From Herbaspirillum sp. alder98 (GTDB lineage Bacteria; Pseudomonadota; Gammaproteobacteria; Burkholderiales; Burkholderiaceae_D): 64,000 nucleotides of DNA. A program made the translations under genes and the position numbers. Numbering within the stretch: the first letter of the stretch is position 1; every line of letters begins with the position of its first letter. Location: the NCBI RefSeq assembly GCF_020179755.1, contig NZ_JAIUCY010000001.1, positions 186,001-250,000 of the forward strand, written 5' to 3'. The notes under the pieces were generated by a model. It saw nothing but the letters and a program-made list of their open reading frames with translations. It had not been told where the DNA came from and searched no databases. This document shows, piece by piece, positions 37,071 to 46,792 of the stretch.

Positions 37071-37476
37071 GGGATCTTTCTCTTCTTCTACTTGGTTTTC
37101 AACTCAATCGGATGGGAAACCCGGCCAGGCAATATACCAACCCACGCATTACCCGGCCTCTGGCGTACAGGATGCTACGGCAGCGTCGCCCCGTATTATC
37201 AAATGGAAACCTTGCCATCGCATAAGCAGCATTTCAACGATAGTAATGCAGGCCATGACCATACGCGACGCAAGCGCGTCAACGCACGCCGCAGGACGTG
37301 ACAATGAAAAATGGCAACAAAGGTGTTTCAAGCGGGAAAGCACCGCGACACTGGAACCAGGTCGGGCGAAAACTTCTGCTGGCGCTAGAAGCACCACACC
37401 GTCGCCTGCAAAGGCGAACGGTGCGGATGAATTGACAGGGCAGACCGATTGTCTCAATCGCCCCGTTCTCGGCATC
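37071..37476. other. 406-base gap between mucD and rseA, no rseB
   Basis: No convincing coding region on either strand. A minus-strand open frame (37149-37493) overlaps the rseA end, has no family character and is unlikely to be real. In related genomes rseB (mucB), of about 320 codons, usually occupies this place; the gap is too short for it, and I could not recognise remnants. The region directly before mucD contains an AGAAGAAGAG purine tract that serves as its ribosome binding site. It probably also contains the mucD promoter. Confidence 0.5.
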
Positions 37477-38142
37477 TTACTTGTTGGCGTCAACAGAGAA
37501 GGCTGCCGAGCGCGCGTACTGCGCCGAATTCAGTGGCTGCGAGAAACGCTGGTGCGAAAACAGGTACTCGTCGATGCGCGGATCGCGCTTGACTTCGCCC
37601 TGCTGCGCCAATGCACTCGCCTGCGCCGCGGTTGGCGGCGCCACATTGCCACCCGCATTGCTGGCCACCGTCGAGATAGCCGATGGCACGCTCACCGCCG
37701 CTACCTGCGCTGCAGCCTTGCCCGAATCGGCACTGATGACGGCCTGCTGCGGCATGGCGACAAACACTGCCGCCACTGCGGCGGCTGCAGCAGCCGCACT
37801 GGGCAGGAAGAACCTGCTCAGACGCGAGGGCGCCGCACGATGGTCGCCATTGGCCGGCTTCGCCTGCACCGCAGGCACTGCTGCCTCGAGCGCCGCCTGC
37901 GGCGCCACGATGGTCGGTTCAGCGTCAAGCAGCGCGCTCATCCTGGCGTTGAAGCCGGGGCTGAGCGACACATCCATGTCGTCCGAACGCAGGACTTCAC
38001 CGATCCGGTGATAGAGCTCCCAGTTATCGCGCTCGTCATCCGAGGCGCGCAGCGCAGCAAGCGCAATGGTTAATTCGTCAGAACTCAGCTCGCCATCGGC
38101 AAGCGCTGAAATCCGTTCGCTGGTCATTACTTTGGTATCCAT
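37477..38142 (-). CDS. rseA: Anti-sigma-E factor RseA (MucA)
   Basis: This 221-residue single-pass membrane protein binds sigma-E in the cytoplasm and releases it on envelope stress through regulated proteolysis. The N-terminal RseA domain is clear (ERISALADGELSSDELTIALAALRASD, WELYHRIGEVLR), an Ala-rich membrane helix lies at about 113-130, and a short periplasmic region follows. It is 65 bases after rpoE. Without rseB nearby, protection of the periplasmic part must differ or rseB lies elsewhere. Confidence 0.9.
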   Translation of the reverse strand: MDTKVMTSERISALADGELSSDELTIALAALRASDDERDNWELYHRIGEVLRSDDMDVSLSPGFNARMSALLDAEPTIVAPQAALEAAVPAVQAKPANGDHRAAPSRLSRFFLPSAAAAAAAVAAVFVAMPQQAVISADSGKAAAQVAAVSVPSAISTVASNAGGNVAPPTAAQASALAQQGEVKRDPRIDEYLFSHQRFSQPLNSAQYARSAAFSVDANK

Positions 38143-38207
38143 AAACAGTCACCCGGCAAAAAACTTTGGTTCCATATCCCGATTTTTGTTTTATTTCTGA
38201 CAACACA

Positions 38208-38810
38208 TCACCAGCGCTTGTCCGCTGCGGTATCCAGCAACGGACGCAACTTCTCGGCAATTGCTTCCCGTGCACGGAAAATGCGACTGCGCACGGTGCC
38301 GATCGGACAATTCATCGCATCCGCAATCTCGTCGTAGCTCAACCCCTCGATCTCGCGCAACGTGATGGCAGTACGTAATTCTTCTGGCAATGCTTCCATC
38401 GCCACGTTGACCGTTTGAGCAATCTGCTTGGTGGCCAACATCGACTCTGGAGTGTTGATGTCCCTTAGGTGGTCTCCGTCCTCAAAAGTTTCCGCCTCTT
38501 CGGCATCTGCTTCGGTAGAAGTTGGAGCACGTCGCCCCAAGGTGACGAGATAGTTCTTTGCAGTATTGATACCAATGCGATAAAGCCAGGTATAAAAGGC
38601 CGAATCGCCGCGAAATTGCGGCAATGCACGGTATGCCTTAATGAAGGCTTCCTGAACCACGTCCTCGGCTTCGGCCTGGTCGCGCACCAGGCGCGACACC
38701 AGTCGCATCAACTTGCGTTGATATTTGATCACCAAAATCTCGAACGCCTTCTTGTCACCGCGCTGGACACGCTCCACGAGCTGCTGGTCTATTTCGCGTT
38801 CTGTCGTCAA
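38208..38810 (-). CDS. rpoE: RNA polymerase sigma-E factor (RpoE/AlgU)
   Basis: This 200-residue ECF sigma factor of the RpoE/AlgU type has region 2 (LVIKYQRKLMRLVSRLVRD, DVVQEAFIKAYRAL) and region 4 (LPEELRTAITLREIEGLSYDEIADAMNCPIGTVRSRIFRAR). It directs envelope stress genes. The start appears to be TTG at 38810 with AAGGAA about eight bases upstream; no in-frame ATG lies between it and the preceding region. It is followed by rseA, its anti-sigma factor. Confidence 0.95.
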   Translation of the reverse strand: MTTEREIDQQLVERVQRGDKKAFEILVIKYQRKLMRLVSRLVRDQAEAEDVVQEAFIKAYRALPQFRGDSAFYTWLYRIGINTAKNYLVTLGRRAPTSTEADAEEAETFEDGDHLRDINTPESMLATKQIAQTVNVAMEALPEELRTAITLREIEGLSYDEIADAMNCPIGTVRSRIFRAREAIAEKLRPLLDTAADKRW

Positions 38811-38896
38811 ACCGGGTTCCTTGTATGGCCTTGTTGTTCTATGGTGATTGCCCTAGCCAGATGATTGCGGCCTTGCAATTTTCAAGCCATGTACTC

Positions 38897-39397
38897 TTAT
38901 TTTTCCAACATGCGGGTCTTCGCCGTATTGTGACTGATCAGCCAGCGACATGCGACGGAGAGTGCACGAAATGTATCTGCCGAGACCGAATCAGCGAGAA
39001 TCGGAATGGTTCGGGTCTTGCCGTTATCCAGGCGCAACCGCAAAAACAACATCCCCGGCCAGATTGTGGTGCCGGCCAGCAACTTTGCCAGCCCTGCCTT
39101 TACCACCTGCGGCTTGGCGCGCGCATTGCCCCTGACAAGATGTTCCACCACCCGGATCTGGCCAGTGGCCGAAATATGCAACCAGATGGTCTTGCGTGAA
39201 CGCAGCACCTGAAACAGGGCAATGGCGGCTGCCAACAGGCAAGCCAGCCCGAGCAGGCTGCGGATGGCAAAGGAGAGATGCACCGGCACCAGGAGACAGG
39301 CGAGGCTACCGACAAGGGCAACGCACAAGCAGGCGCCAGCCATGATTACAAACAGCAGGCGGGAGGGCTTGATATCCGCGGAAACTGCTATCGACAT
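38897..39397 (-). CDS. YgfX-like membrane protein
   Basis: This 166-residue protein has two adjacent membrane helices (about 16-36 and 43-63) and a cytoplasmic C-terminal part with the IWLHISATGQIRV strand. The layout matches the YgfX/CptA-type family often encoded between fabF and rpoE in betaproteobacteria. The ATG at 39397 is preferred over a TTG at 39406. No function can be assigned from sequence. Confidence 0.6.
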   Translation of the reverse strand: MSIAVSADIKPSRLLFVIMAGACLCVALVGSLACLLVPVHLSFAIRSLLGLACLLAAAIALFQVLRSRKTIWLHISATGQIRVVEHLVRGNARAKPQVVKAGLAKLLAGTTIWPGMLFLRLRLDNGKTRTIPILADSVSADTFRALSVACRWLISHNTAKTRMLEK

Positions 39398-39419
39398 AAG
39401 AGGCAATCAAAACGACAAA

Positions 39420-39443
39420 CCCGGCTTCCTTGCAGAAGCCGGG
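39420..39443 (-). terminator. Terminator downstream of fabF
   Basis: CCCGGCTTC (39420-39428) and GAAGCCGGG (39435-39443) form a perfect 9-bp stem with a 6-base loop. On the minus strand TTTGTCGTTTTG follows. It lies 8 bases after the fabF stop and separates the fatty-acid cluster from the rpoE locus. Confidence 0.75.
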
Positions 39444-39450
39444 CACCGCA

Positions 39451-40710
39451 TCAAATCCTGCCGATGACCAGGGTACCGTTGGTGCCGCCGAACCCGAAAG
39501 AGTTCTTCACGGCAACATCGATCTTCATGTCGCGCGCCTGATTTGCACAATAATCAAGATCGCAGTCCGGATCCTGATTGAAGATGTTCATCGTCGGCGG
39601 CGACACCTGATGATGAACGGCGAGCACCGACAAGACGGTCTCGAGACCACCTGCGCCACCCAGAAGGTGACCGGTCATCGATTTGGTCGAATTGACCACC
39701 AGCTTGTAGGCATGCTTGCCAAACGCGGCCTTGATCGCCTCGGTTTCGTTCTTGTCACCCAGCGGAGTCGATGTGCCATGGGCATTGAGGTACTGGACCT
39801 CATCGCCGTTGACGCCCGCATCGCGCAGTGCATTGAGCACGCAACGACGTGGACCATCCTGGCTGGGCGCGGTCATGTGATACGCATCGCCGCTCATGCC
39901 GAAACCGAGCAACTCTGCGTAGATCTTGGCGCCACGTGCCTTGGCATGCTCGTACTCTTCGAGCACCATCACGCCAGCGCCCTCGCCCAGCACGAAACCG
40001 TCACGATCCTTGTCCCAGGGACGGGATGCGGTGGCGGGGTCGTCATTGCGGGTCGACAGCGCACGCGCCGAGGCGAAACCGCCAATACCCAGCGGCGATA
40101 CGCTGGACTCGGCGCCACCGGCGACCATCACGTCGGCATCGCCGTACATGATCATGCGCGCGGAAGCACCGATGCAGTGCAGACCGGTGGTGCAGGCGGT
40201 CACGATGGCCAGGTTGGGCCCCTTCAGGCCAAACTTGATCGACAGGTTGCCGGAGATCATGTTGATGATCGAGGCCGGGATGAAGAACGGACTGATGCGG
40301 CGCGGGCCGCGATTGGTCAGTTCTGCATGGGTCTCTTCGATCAGCGGCAGGCCGCCGATACCGGATCCGATCATCACGCCGATACGTTCGGCATCCTCTT
40401 CGCCGACCAGCAACTTCTGGTCGTCGGTCAACCCGCTATCCTTGAGGGCCTGGATACCCGCTGCCATCCCGTAGTGGATGAAGGTATCCATGTGACGGGC
40501 TTCCTTGGCGGGGATGTAATCCTCGATATTGAAGCCCTTGACCTCACCAGCGAAATGCGTGGTGAATGGCGTAGCGTCGAACTTGGTGATGGTGGCGATA
40601 CCGGACTTGCCTTCCTTGATGGCACTCCACGTATCGGCAATATTGTTGCCGACAGGCGAAATGCACCCCAGACCGGTGATGACTACACGACGTTCACGAG
40701 TGCGGCTCAA
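39451..40710 (-). CDS. fabF: Beta-ketoacyl-ACP synthase II
   Basis: The 419-residue condensing enzyme elongates acyl-ACP in type II fatty acid synthesis. The catalytic Cys is in VTACTTGLH and the histidines in [11 protein letters not shown] and [23 protein letters not shown] closes the protein. The most likely start is TTG at 40710, preceded by AGGAG six bases away, giving [15 protein letters not shown] at the N-terminus (first residue read as Met). No ATG is available at a suitable place. It is the last gene of the plsX-fabHDG-acpP-fabF cluster. Confidence 0.96.
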   Translation of the reverse strand: MSRTRERRVVITGLGCISPVGNNIADTWSAIKEGKSGIATITKFDATPFTTHFAGEVKGFNIEDYIPAKEARHMDTFIHYGMAAGIQALKDSGLTDDQKLLVGEEDAERIGVMIGSGIGGLPLIEETHAELTNRGPRRISPFFIPASIINMISGNLSIKFGLKGPNLAIVTACTTGLHCIGASARMIMYGDADVMVAGGAESSVSPLGIGGFASARALSTRNDDPATASRPWDKDRDGFVLGEGAGVMVLEEYEHAKARGAKIYAELLGFGMSGDAYHMTAPSQDGPRRCVLNALRDAGVNGDEVQYLNAHGTSTPLGDKNETEAIKAAFGKHAYKLVVNSTKSMTGHLLGGAGGLETVLSVLAVHHQVSPPTMNIFNQDPDCDLDYCANQARDMKIDVAVKNSFGFGGTNGTLVIGRI

Positions 40711-40744
40711 GCAATTCTCCTGAAACTTAGATTCAAAGCCGGCT

Positions 40745-40984
40745 TCAGGCCTTGACGTGCGACGTGGCGTAATCGATCGCCTGTTGCACGGTGGTGATCT
40801 TTTCTGCCTGTTCGTCAGGGATTTCCATTTCGAATTCGTCTTCCAGTGCCATGACCAGCTCGACGGTATCCAGGGAGTCAGCGCCCAGGTCGTCAACGAA
40901 CGACGATTCGTTCTTGATGTCGGCTTCGGCGACGCCCAGTTGTTCAGCGACGATCTTCTTAACGCGTTGTTCGATATCGGACAT
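40745..40984 (-). CDS. acpP: Acyl carrier protein
   Basis: The 79-residue acidic carrier has the phosphopantetheine attachment serine S37 in [10 protein letters not shown]. It is modified by AcpS (encoded at 27958) and carries growing acyl chains for the Fab enzymes. It lies 34 bases before fabF and 154 bases after fabG; that longer spacer may hold an extra promoter for this abundant protein. An AGGAGGAA-like ribosome binding site precedes the ATG. Confidence 0.98.
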   Translation of the reverse strand: MSDIEQRVKKIVAEQLGVAEADIKNESSFVDDLGADSLDTVELVMALEDEFEMEIPDEQAEKITTVQQAIDYATSHVKA

Positions 40985-41138
40985 ATTGTTCCTCCAGGGG
41001 ATAGATAGGTTACAAAAGTGCGCGCATTTTAGCAGGTTTGCGCGGGGAAAATTTACTTTTAACTATTCTTGGCAAGATTGTGCCAAGTCAAGTTTAACTT
41101 CGATCAAAAAGCGCCAAAAACGCCTTAATACCAGGGCC

Positions 41139-41894
41139 TTAGCCCATGTACATACCGCCGTTGACATGCAGTTCGTTGCCAGTGATGTAACCGGCCTGGG
41201 TCGATGCCAGGAAGGCCACCGCCGCCGCCACTTCTTCGGCCGCGCCCAGGCGCCCCAGCGGGATCTGCTGCAGGATCGCGGCGGACTGCTGTTCGTTCAG
41301 GGCCTTCGTCATATCTGTGTCGATAAAACCCGGGGCCACGCAATTGACGGTGATATTGCGGCTGCCGATCTCGCGGGCCAGCGCACGGCTCATGCCTGCC
41401 ACGCCGGCCTTGGCCGCCGCATAGTTCATCTGGCCGGGGTTGCCCGCCGCGCCCACCACCGAGGTGATGCTGATGATGCGACCATACTTGGCCTTCATCA
41501 TCCCGCGCAGCACTGCACGCGAGAGGCGACCCACCGCCGACAGGTTGGTGGCGATGACGCTGTCCCACTCCTCGTCCTTCATGCGCATGGCCAGCTGGTC
41601 CTGCGTGATGCCGGCGTTGTTGACCAGGATCGACAGGCCGCCAAATTCCTTCTGCACCTGTTCCACGATGGCGCTGCAGGAAGCCACGTCGTTGACATTG
41701 AGCACCAGGCCGCGACCGGCCTCGGGCGCGACTGCCGCCAGGTATTCGGAAATCGCCGCCGCACCCGCTTCGCTGGTGGCGGTGCCGACCACCTTGGCAC
41801 CCTGGCGCGCCAGTTCGACGGCGATGGCGCGACCGATGCCGCGCGATGCGCCGGTGACCAGCGCGATTTGTCCTTGCAGATTCTGTGCACTCAT
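41139..41894 (-). CDS. fabG: 3-oxoacyl-ACP reductase
   Basis: This 251-residue short-chain dehydrogenase reduces 3-oxoacyl-ACP with NADPH. The cofactor motif is TGASRGIGRA, NNAG follows in ILVNNAGITQD, and the catalytic Ser and YxxxK (Y-A-A-A-K) are present in the ITSV and MNYAAAKAG segments. The start overlaps the fabD stop by 4 bases (ATGA). Confidence 0.96.
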   Translation of the reverse strand: MSAQNLQGQIALVTGASRGIGRAIAVELARQGAKVVGTATSEAGAAAISEYLAAVAPEAGRGLVLNVNDVASCSAIVEQVQKEFGGLSILVNNAGITQDQLAMRMKDEEWDSVIATNLSAVGRLSRAVLRGMMKAKYGRIISITSVVGAAGNPGQMNYAAAKAGVAGMSRALAREIGSRNITVNCVAPGFIDTDMTKALNEQQSAAILQQIPLGRLGAAEEVAAAVAFLASTQAGYITGNELHVNGGMYMG

Positions 41895-42823
41895 TTGAGC
41901 AACTCCAATACTTTATCCAGGGATGGCTGGTCGACGATGGCCTCGCCCACGAGTTCGCCGTTGATGCGCTTGGCCAGGCCGGTCAACACCTTGCCCGGGC
42001 CGCATTCGATGACGTGGGTGATGCCTTCGGCGCCGAATTTCTGGATCGTCTCGACCCAGCGCACGGGACTGGCCGCCTGGCGCACCAGGGCATCCTTGAT
42101 GGCTGCCGGATCGCTCACCAGCGCGACGTCGACGTTATTGATGACCGGAATCTGCGGCGCGGCGAAGCTGATCCCGGCCAGGTAGTCCTGCAGGCGATCC
42201 GATGCTGGCTTGAGCAACGACGAATGGAACGGCGCCGACACCGGCAACGCCAGGGCGCGCTTGGCGCCGCGCGCCTTGGCGGCTTCGCAGGCGCGCTCGA
42301 CGGCGGCCTTGTGACCGGCAATCACCACTTGCGCGGGCGCATTGTAGTTGACCGCCTCGACCACCTCGCCCTGTGCCGCCTCGGCACAGGCTGCGCGCAC
42401 ATCGTCGTCGGACAGGCCGAGGATGGCGGCCATGCCGCCCTGCCCCACCGGCACCGCCTCTTGCATGGCCTGGGCACGAAAACGCACCAGCGGCACGGCA
42501 TCCTTGAACGAGATCACGCCGGCGGCGACCAGCGCCGAATATTCGCCCAGGCTATGACCAGCCACCAGCGCCGGGATCGCACCCCCGGCAGCCAGCCAGG
42601 CACGATAGAACGCCACGGCGGCCGTCAGCATGACCGGCTGGGTGTTGGTGGTCAGGTCCAGCGACTCCTTCGGACCTTCGGCGATCAGGCCGGCGAGGTC
42701 GAATTGCAGCGCATCGGACGCCTCGGCCACGGTCTGGCGCACGACTTCATTGTCGGCAAAACCGTTGAGCATCCCGATGGCCTGCGAACCCTGACCCGGA
42801 AAAACAAAGGCAAATTTTGTCAT
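41891..42823 (-). CDS. fabD: Malonyl-CoA:ACP transacylase
   Basis: This 310-residue enzyme moves the malonyl group from CoA to ACP. The nucleophile Ser is in GHSLGEYSAL, and FPGQGSQ lies near the N-terminus. The catalytic His lies in the VSAPFHSSLL segment. The start at 42823 gives the standard N-terminus. It is 64 bases after fabH and overlaps fabG by 4 bases. Confidence 0.97.
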   Translation of the reverse strand: MTKFAFVFPGQGSQAIGMLNGFADNEVVRQTVAEASDALQFDLAGLIAEGPKESLDLTTNTQPVMLTAAVAFYRAWLAAGGAIPALVAGHSLGEYSALVAAGVISFKDAVPLVRFRAQAMQEAVPVGQGGMAAILGLSDDDVRAACAEAAQGEVVEAVNYNAPAQVVIAGHKAAVERACEAAKARGAKRALALPVSAPFHSSLLKPASDRLQDYLAGISFAAPQIPVINNVDVALVSDPAAIKDALVRQAASPVRWVETIQKFGAEGITHVIECGPGKVLTGLAKRINGELVGEAIVDQPSLDKVLELLK

Positions 42824-42887
42824 GCTTGATCTGAATTGAAGTTGGATGAAAATGGCTGCGCGCCAGCCATGCCGGCGCGCCCCTGCA

Positions 42888-43874
42888 TTACATTCTGGCC
42901 AGCACGGCGCCCCAGGTGAAACCGCCACCCACGCCTTCCATCATCACCGTCTGCCCCGGCTTGACGCGACCGTCGCGCACGGCCTGGTCGAGCGCCAGCG
43001 GGATCGATGCCGCCGACGTATTGCCGTGCTCGTCGACCGTCACCACCATGCGATCGAGCGGCAGGCCCAGCTTCTTGGCGGTCCCCTGCATGATGCGGAT
43101 ATTGGCCTGGTGTGGAATCAGCCAGTCGACTTCGCTGGCGGCCACGCCGGCGGCGTCGAGCGCTTCGCGCGCCACCTTGTCGAGCACCGAAACGGCCAGC
43201 TTGAAGACGGCCGGGCCATCCATGTAGAGATAGGCGCTGCCAGCGATGGCGCCGCCGTCGACGTTGCCCGGCACGCACAGGATATGTCCGTGGCTGCCAT
43301 CGGCATGCAACTTGGTGGCCAGTACGCCCGGCTCGGCGGAGGCGCTCATCACCACGGCGCCGGCGCCGTCACCGAACAGCACGCAGGTAGTGCGGTCCTT
43401 GAAATCGAGGATGCGCGAAAATACTTCAGCGCCCACCACCAGCACGTTCTTGTGGGCGCCCGACTTGATGAAGCTGTCGGCCACCGACATGGCATAGACG
43501 AAGCCGCTGCAGACCGCCTGCACATCCATCGCTGGCGCACCGTTCTTGATGCCCAGTTTGTTCTGCAGCACGCAGGCGGTGCTCGGGAAACCACCCAGGT
43601 GGTCCGGCGTGGACGTGGCCAGGATGATCAGGTCGATCTCATCGGCCTGCAATCCGGCCGCTTCCAGGGCGCGCTGCGAAGCTACCAGGGCCAGGTCGCT
43701 CGAGCGCTGGTCGGCGGCCGCGTAGTGGCGCGCCGAAATACCGCTGCGGGTAACGATCCACTCATCCGATGTCTCTACGCCCTGCTCCGCCAGTTGCGCC
43801 GCCAACTCATGATTGGTCACGCGTTTTGCCGGCAGATAGCTGCCGGTGCCGACGATTTTGCTATAGATGGTCAT
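42888..43874 (-). CDS. fabH: Beta-ketoacyl-ACP synthase III
   Basis: This 328-residue enzyme condenses acetyl-CoA with malonyl-ACP to start fatty acid synthesis. The Cys-His-Asn triad lies in [19 protein letters not shown] and [11 protein letters not shown]. The C-terminal [14 protein letters not shown] is typical. It lies 15 bases after plsX. Confidence 0.97.
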   Translation of the reverse strand: MTIYSKIVGTGSYLPAKRVTNHELAAQLAEQGVETSDEWIVTRSGISARHYAAADQRSSDLALVASQRALEAAGLQADEIDLIILATSTPDHLGGFPSTACVLQNKLGIKNGAPAMDVQAVCSGFVYAMSVADSFIKSGAHKNVLVVGAEVFSRILDFKDRTTCVLFGDGAGAVVMSASAEPGVLATKLHADGSHGHILCVPGNVDGGAIAGSAYLYMDGPAVFKLAVSVLDKVAREALDAAGVAASEVDWLIPHQANIRIMQGTAKKLGLPLDRMVVTVDEHGNTSAASIPLALDQAVRDGRVKPGQTVMMEGVGGGFTWGAVLARM

Positions 43875-43889
43875 TGCGTCTCTGTTCTG

Positions 43890-44978
43890 TTAGTTCGATG
43901 ATTGCAACGGCGCCGGGGCTGCAACTGCATCAGCGGTCACGACCTCTGCCGGCTCCTGGGTCATCAATTCTGCCATGCTGGCGGCAATGCGCGAGAGCAC
44001 ATCGTATTTGGCCGCATCGTAGGCGCGGCGGATGGCCCATTCGAAAGCATAGACATCGGCGCCGCCATGACTCTTGAACACCAGGCCCTTGAGGCCCAGC
44101 AGGCTGGCGCCATTGTACCGGGAAGGATTGAGGCGACGCGACAGCGCCTTGATCGCACCATAGGCGATGAGCGCGCCCAGCTTGTTGATGATGCCCTTCT
44201 TGAATTCCGTCGTCAGTACGATCTTGACGAAGCGCCCCAGGCCTTCGGAAGCCTTCAATGTGACGTTGCCGACAAAGCCATCGCACACCACCAGGTCGGT
44301 CGTGCCTTCGAAGATATCGTTGCCCTCGACATTGCCGTAGAAGTTGAGGACGCCCTTGGCGTGGTCGGCCCGCAGCAGCGCGGCGGTCTCCTTGACCACT
44401 TCGTTGCCCTTGATGTCTTCCTCGCCGATATTGAGCAACCCGACCGTGGGTCGCGGCTTGCCTTCCATCACCGACACCAGCGCCGAGCCCATCAATGCAA
44501 ATTGTTGCAAATGCTGTGGTTCGCAGTCGACATTGGCGCCCAGGTCGAGCATGTAGGTCGGACCGTCCTTCTGGTTCGGGAGGATGGTGCAGATGGCCGG
44601 ACGGTCCACGCCCGGCAGGGTCTTGAGCACGTAGCGCGACACGGCCATGAGCGCGCCGGTGTTACCGGCCGATACGGCAGCCTGGGCATCACCCTGCTTG
44701 ACCAGCGTAATGGCCACGCGCATCGACGAATCCTTCTTGCGGCGCAGTGCCACTTCGATCGGATCTTCCATGGTGACCACCTCGGAGGCATGCTGGATGC
44801 GCACCCGTGGCTCATCGGCCAGGCGATACTTCTTGAGCAGCGGCTGCAATACCGCTTCAGCGCCCACCAGGATCAGCTCGGCGTCGGGTTCCTGCCGAAG
44901 GAAGGAGGCAGCGGCCGGCAGCGTGACTGACGGGCCGTGATCTCCGCCCATGCAGTCGATGGATATTTTGATGGTCAT
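43890..44978 (-). CDS. plsX: Phosphate acyltransferase PlsX
   Basis: This 362-residue enzyme converts acyl-ACP to acyl-phosphate for phospholipid synthesis. Family blocks are [39 protein letters not shown] and [17 protein letters not shown]. It is normally cotranscribed with rpmF; here a strong terminator-like hairpin lies between the two, so it may have its own promoter in 44979-45130. The C-terminus has an Ala/Val-rich tail. Confidence 0.96.
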   Translation of the reverse strand: MTIKISIDCMGGDHGPSVTLPAAASFLRQEPDAELILVGAEAVLQPLLKKYRLADEPRVRIQHASEVVTMEDPIEVALRRKKDSSMRVAITLVKQGDAQAAVSAGNTGALMAVSRYVLKTLPGVDRPAICTILPNQKDGPTYMLDLGANVDCEPQHLQQFALMGSALVSVMEGKPRPTVGLLNIGEEDIKGNEVVKETAALLRADHAKGVLNFYGNVEGNDIFEGTTDLVVCDGFVGNVTLKASEGLGRFVKIVLTTEFKKGIINKLGALIAYGAIKALSRRLNPSRYNGASLLGLKGLVFKSHGGADVYAFEWAIRRAYDAAKYDVLSRIAASMAELMTQEPAEVVTADAVAAPAPLQSSN

Positions 44979-45130
44979 TTATTTGATTCAGAGCCTTGCC
45001 AGCCCACATTATGGGGCAGTTCTGGCACCGTTCAACATGACGCCGCGCAAATGGCTGGCACATGTCGCACCGGCCACCGGAGCACCGACAAAGGGCGCAA
45101 CCGCGATGATCGGCAGATTGTGGCGGGCGT

Positions 45131-45184
45131 AAAAAAGCGGCGCAAAATGAACCTCCTTGTACAGAAGCTCATTGCGCCGCTTTT
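45131..45184 (-). terminator. Terminator between rpmF and plsX
   Basis: GCGGCGCAA (45137-45145) pairs perfectly with TTGCGCCGC (45172-45180), flanked by six A and four T. On the minus strand, after rpmF, the stem is followed by TTTTTT. The 26-base loop contains AAGGAGG on the minus strand, a perfect ribosome-binding sequence with no ATG, GTG or TTG at a normal distance followed by a recognisable gene. Confidence 0.75.
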
Positions 45185-45214
45185 CTTGAAAAACAGCAAG
45201 CTCAATGAATGAGA

Positions 45215-45397
45215 TTACTCGTCGTTCTTGGTCTTCAGCACCTTGCGACCACGGTAGAAACCGTTCGGGCTGATGTGGTGACGCAGGTGAGTCTCACCAG
45301 TTGTCGGCTCGACAGCCAGCGGAGGTGCAGTCAGAAAGTCGTGTGCGCGGTGCATACCACGCTTGGACGGGGTCTTTTTGTTCTGTTGAACGGCCAT
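45215..45397 (-). CDS. rpmF: Ribosomal protein bL32
   Basis: The 60-residue 50S protein has the typical start [20 protein letters not shown] and the [16 protein letters not shown] end. It lacks the zinc-binding cysteines, as other betaproteobacterial L32 proteins do. It lies 101 bases after yceD in the usual yceD-rpmF-plsX order. Confidence 0.97.
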   Translation of the reverse strand: MAVQQNKKTPSKRGMHRAHDFLTAPPLAVEPTTGETHLRHHISPNGFYRGRKVLKTKNDE

Positions 45398-45498
45398 GAT
45401 TACTCCTAAACCTTAAGATTGAAAATTTTAACACATCGAAACCAGTTTTTCTGCAATCGACATGTGCTGCCCGGCACCAGCCGGACATCCCCGAAACA

Positions 45499-45996
45499 TT
45501 ACTGCTTCAATTTCTTCAGTACCGCAAACGGGGAAGCCCGCTCAGTACCCTTGGCCTCGGCCACCACACCACTGTCGGGACAAACATCATGCTTGGGCGC
45601 CACCGGCAATGCCAGCAACGCCTCATCCTCGACCAGGTTGGCTGCGTCGAAAGCGGCTGACCCAACGATGACATCGATCTGGTCATCGTCGAGCAGTTGC
45701 TCGATCGCATCGGCCTGCGCCTCATCTTTTGCCAATACCAGCAGCGACTTCGAATCAATCTCGAAGGGCAATGCCGTCAGGCAACGCTGACAGGTCAGAT
45801 GAACAACTCCCGACACTGCCAGACTAAGTTGAGCATGTCCCAGCTTGTCGATATCGCCGGACAATGCCCACGAAATCGCACCGGAACGGTCAACCGTCTC
45901 TTGCGCCAGACGACCTAATTCAGCAACCGGAACCTGGCCTTGGGCCTGCTGCTTGTGGCGGCAGAACTCGAACGCGTCAATCACCAGTGCATTCAT
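45499..45996 (-). CDS. yceD: YceD family protein (DUF177)
   Basis: This 165-residue protein has the conserved CQRCL motif (HLTCQRCLTALPFEI) and a C-terminal CPDSG segment. The family is linked to 23S rRNA metabolism in plants and bacteria, and the gene nearly always precedes rpmF. The ATG at 45996 is preferred over a TTG two codons upstream. Confidence 0.9.
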   Translation of the reverse strand: MNALVIDAFEFCRHKQQAQGQVPVAELGRLAQETVDRSGAISWALSGDIDKLGHAQLSLAVSGVVHLTCQRCLTALPFEIDSKSLLVLAKDEAQADAIEQLLDDDQIDVIVGSAAFDAANLVEDEALLALPVAPKHDVCPDSGVVAEAKGTERASPFAVLKKLKQ

Positions 45997-46158
45997 AATC
46001 AAAGCTGGAATCCGGAAAACCTGCGATAATAACAGAAAAATTCCTTACCAGTCAAAGCGTTAGCGCAGTCCCTGCGATTTTCAACGTCCGACTGTGGCTA
46101 CCCGGTGCATTCGCCACCTCCTGCTTGCCATTCCAACCACATTTCTTCTGCCTCCACC

Positions 46159-46791
46159 ATGCTCCAGCAAGCCATCTTCCCTGCCCTGCCGCGCCTGATC
46201 CTGGGATCGAGCTCAGCCTATCGCCGCGAATTGCTGAGTCGCCTCGGCCTGCCGTTCGAGACCATGGTGCCGGACATCGACGAAAGCCCGCTGGCCGGTG
46301 AAACGCCCGACGTCACCGCGCAGCGCCTGGCGCGCGAGAAAGCGGCGGCGGTGGCCAGTCGCGCCGGCGCGGCGCTGGTGATCGGCTCCGACCAGGTGGC
46401 CACGCTGGATGGCCTGCAAATCGGCAAGCCCGGCAACCACGCCAATGCCTTGCAGCAACTGCAGACCATGCGCGGTCGCGAAGTGATCTTTCATACCGCC
46501 CTGTGCCTGTGGGATGGACGTCGCCCGGATGCGGCCGACGCCGCGCAAATCCGCAATGTACAAACCGTGGTGCAGTTTCGCGACCTGCCGGACGCCGAGC
46601 TGGATGCCTATCTCAGGATCGAACAGCCCTACGATTGCGCCGGCAGCGCCAAGAACGAAGGCTTGGGCATTGCCATCCTGCAAAGCATCCGCAGCGAAGA
46701 CCCGACCGCCCTGACCGGCTTGCCGCTGATCGCATTGACCGACATGCTGCGCCGCGCAGGCGTCGGATTCTTCGGCCAGCCCAGCCAATGA
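46159..46791 (+). CDS. yceF: Maf-like nucleotide pyrophosphatase (YceF type)
   Basis: This 210-residue house-cleaning enzyme hydrolyses modified nucleoside triphosphates. YceF-type proteins prefer 7-methyl-GTP. Maf motifs are LILGSSSAYRRELLSRLG, PDIDESPLAGE, VIGSDQVATLDG and EGLGIAILQSIRSEDPTALTGLPL. The start at 46159 gives the normal N-terminus. It is divergent from yceD, and its stop lies one base from the stop of the convergent DUF1289 gene. Confidence 0.92.
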   Translation: MLQQAIFPALPRLILGSSSAYRRELLSRLGLPFETMVPDIDESPLAGETPDVTAQRLAREKAAAVASRAGAALVIGSDQVATLDGLQIGKPGNHANALQQLQTMRGREVIFHTALCLWDGRRPDAADAAQIRNVQTVVQFRDLPDAELDAYLRIEQPYDCAGSAKNEGLGIAILQSIRSEDPTALTGLPLIALTDMLRRAGVGFFGQPSQ

Positions 46792-46792
46792 A

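Noticed and set aside
37149-37493. 114-codon minus-strand frame in the rseA-mucD gap
   Set aside because: Overlaps the rseA end, has no signal peptide or RseB character and no ribosome binding site.
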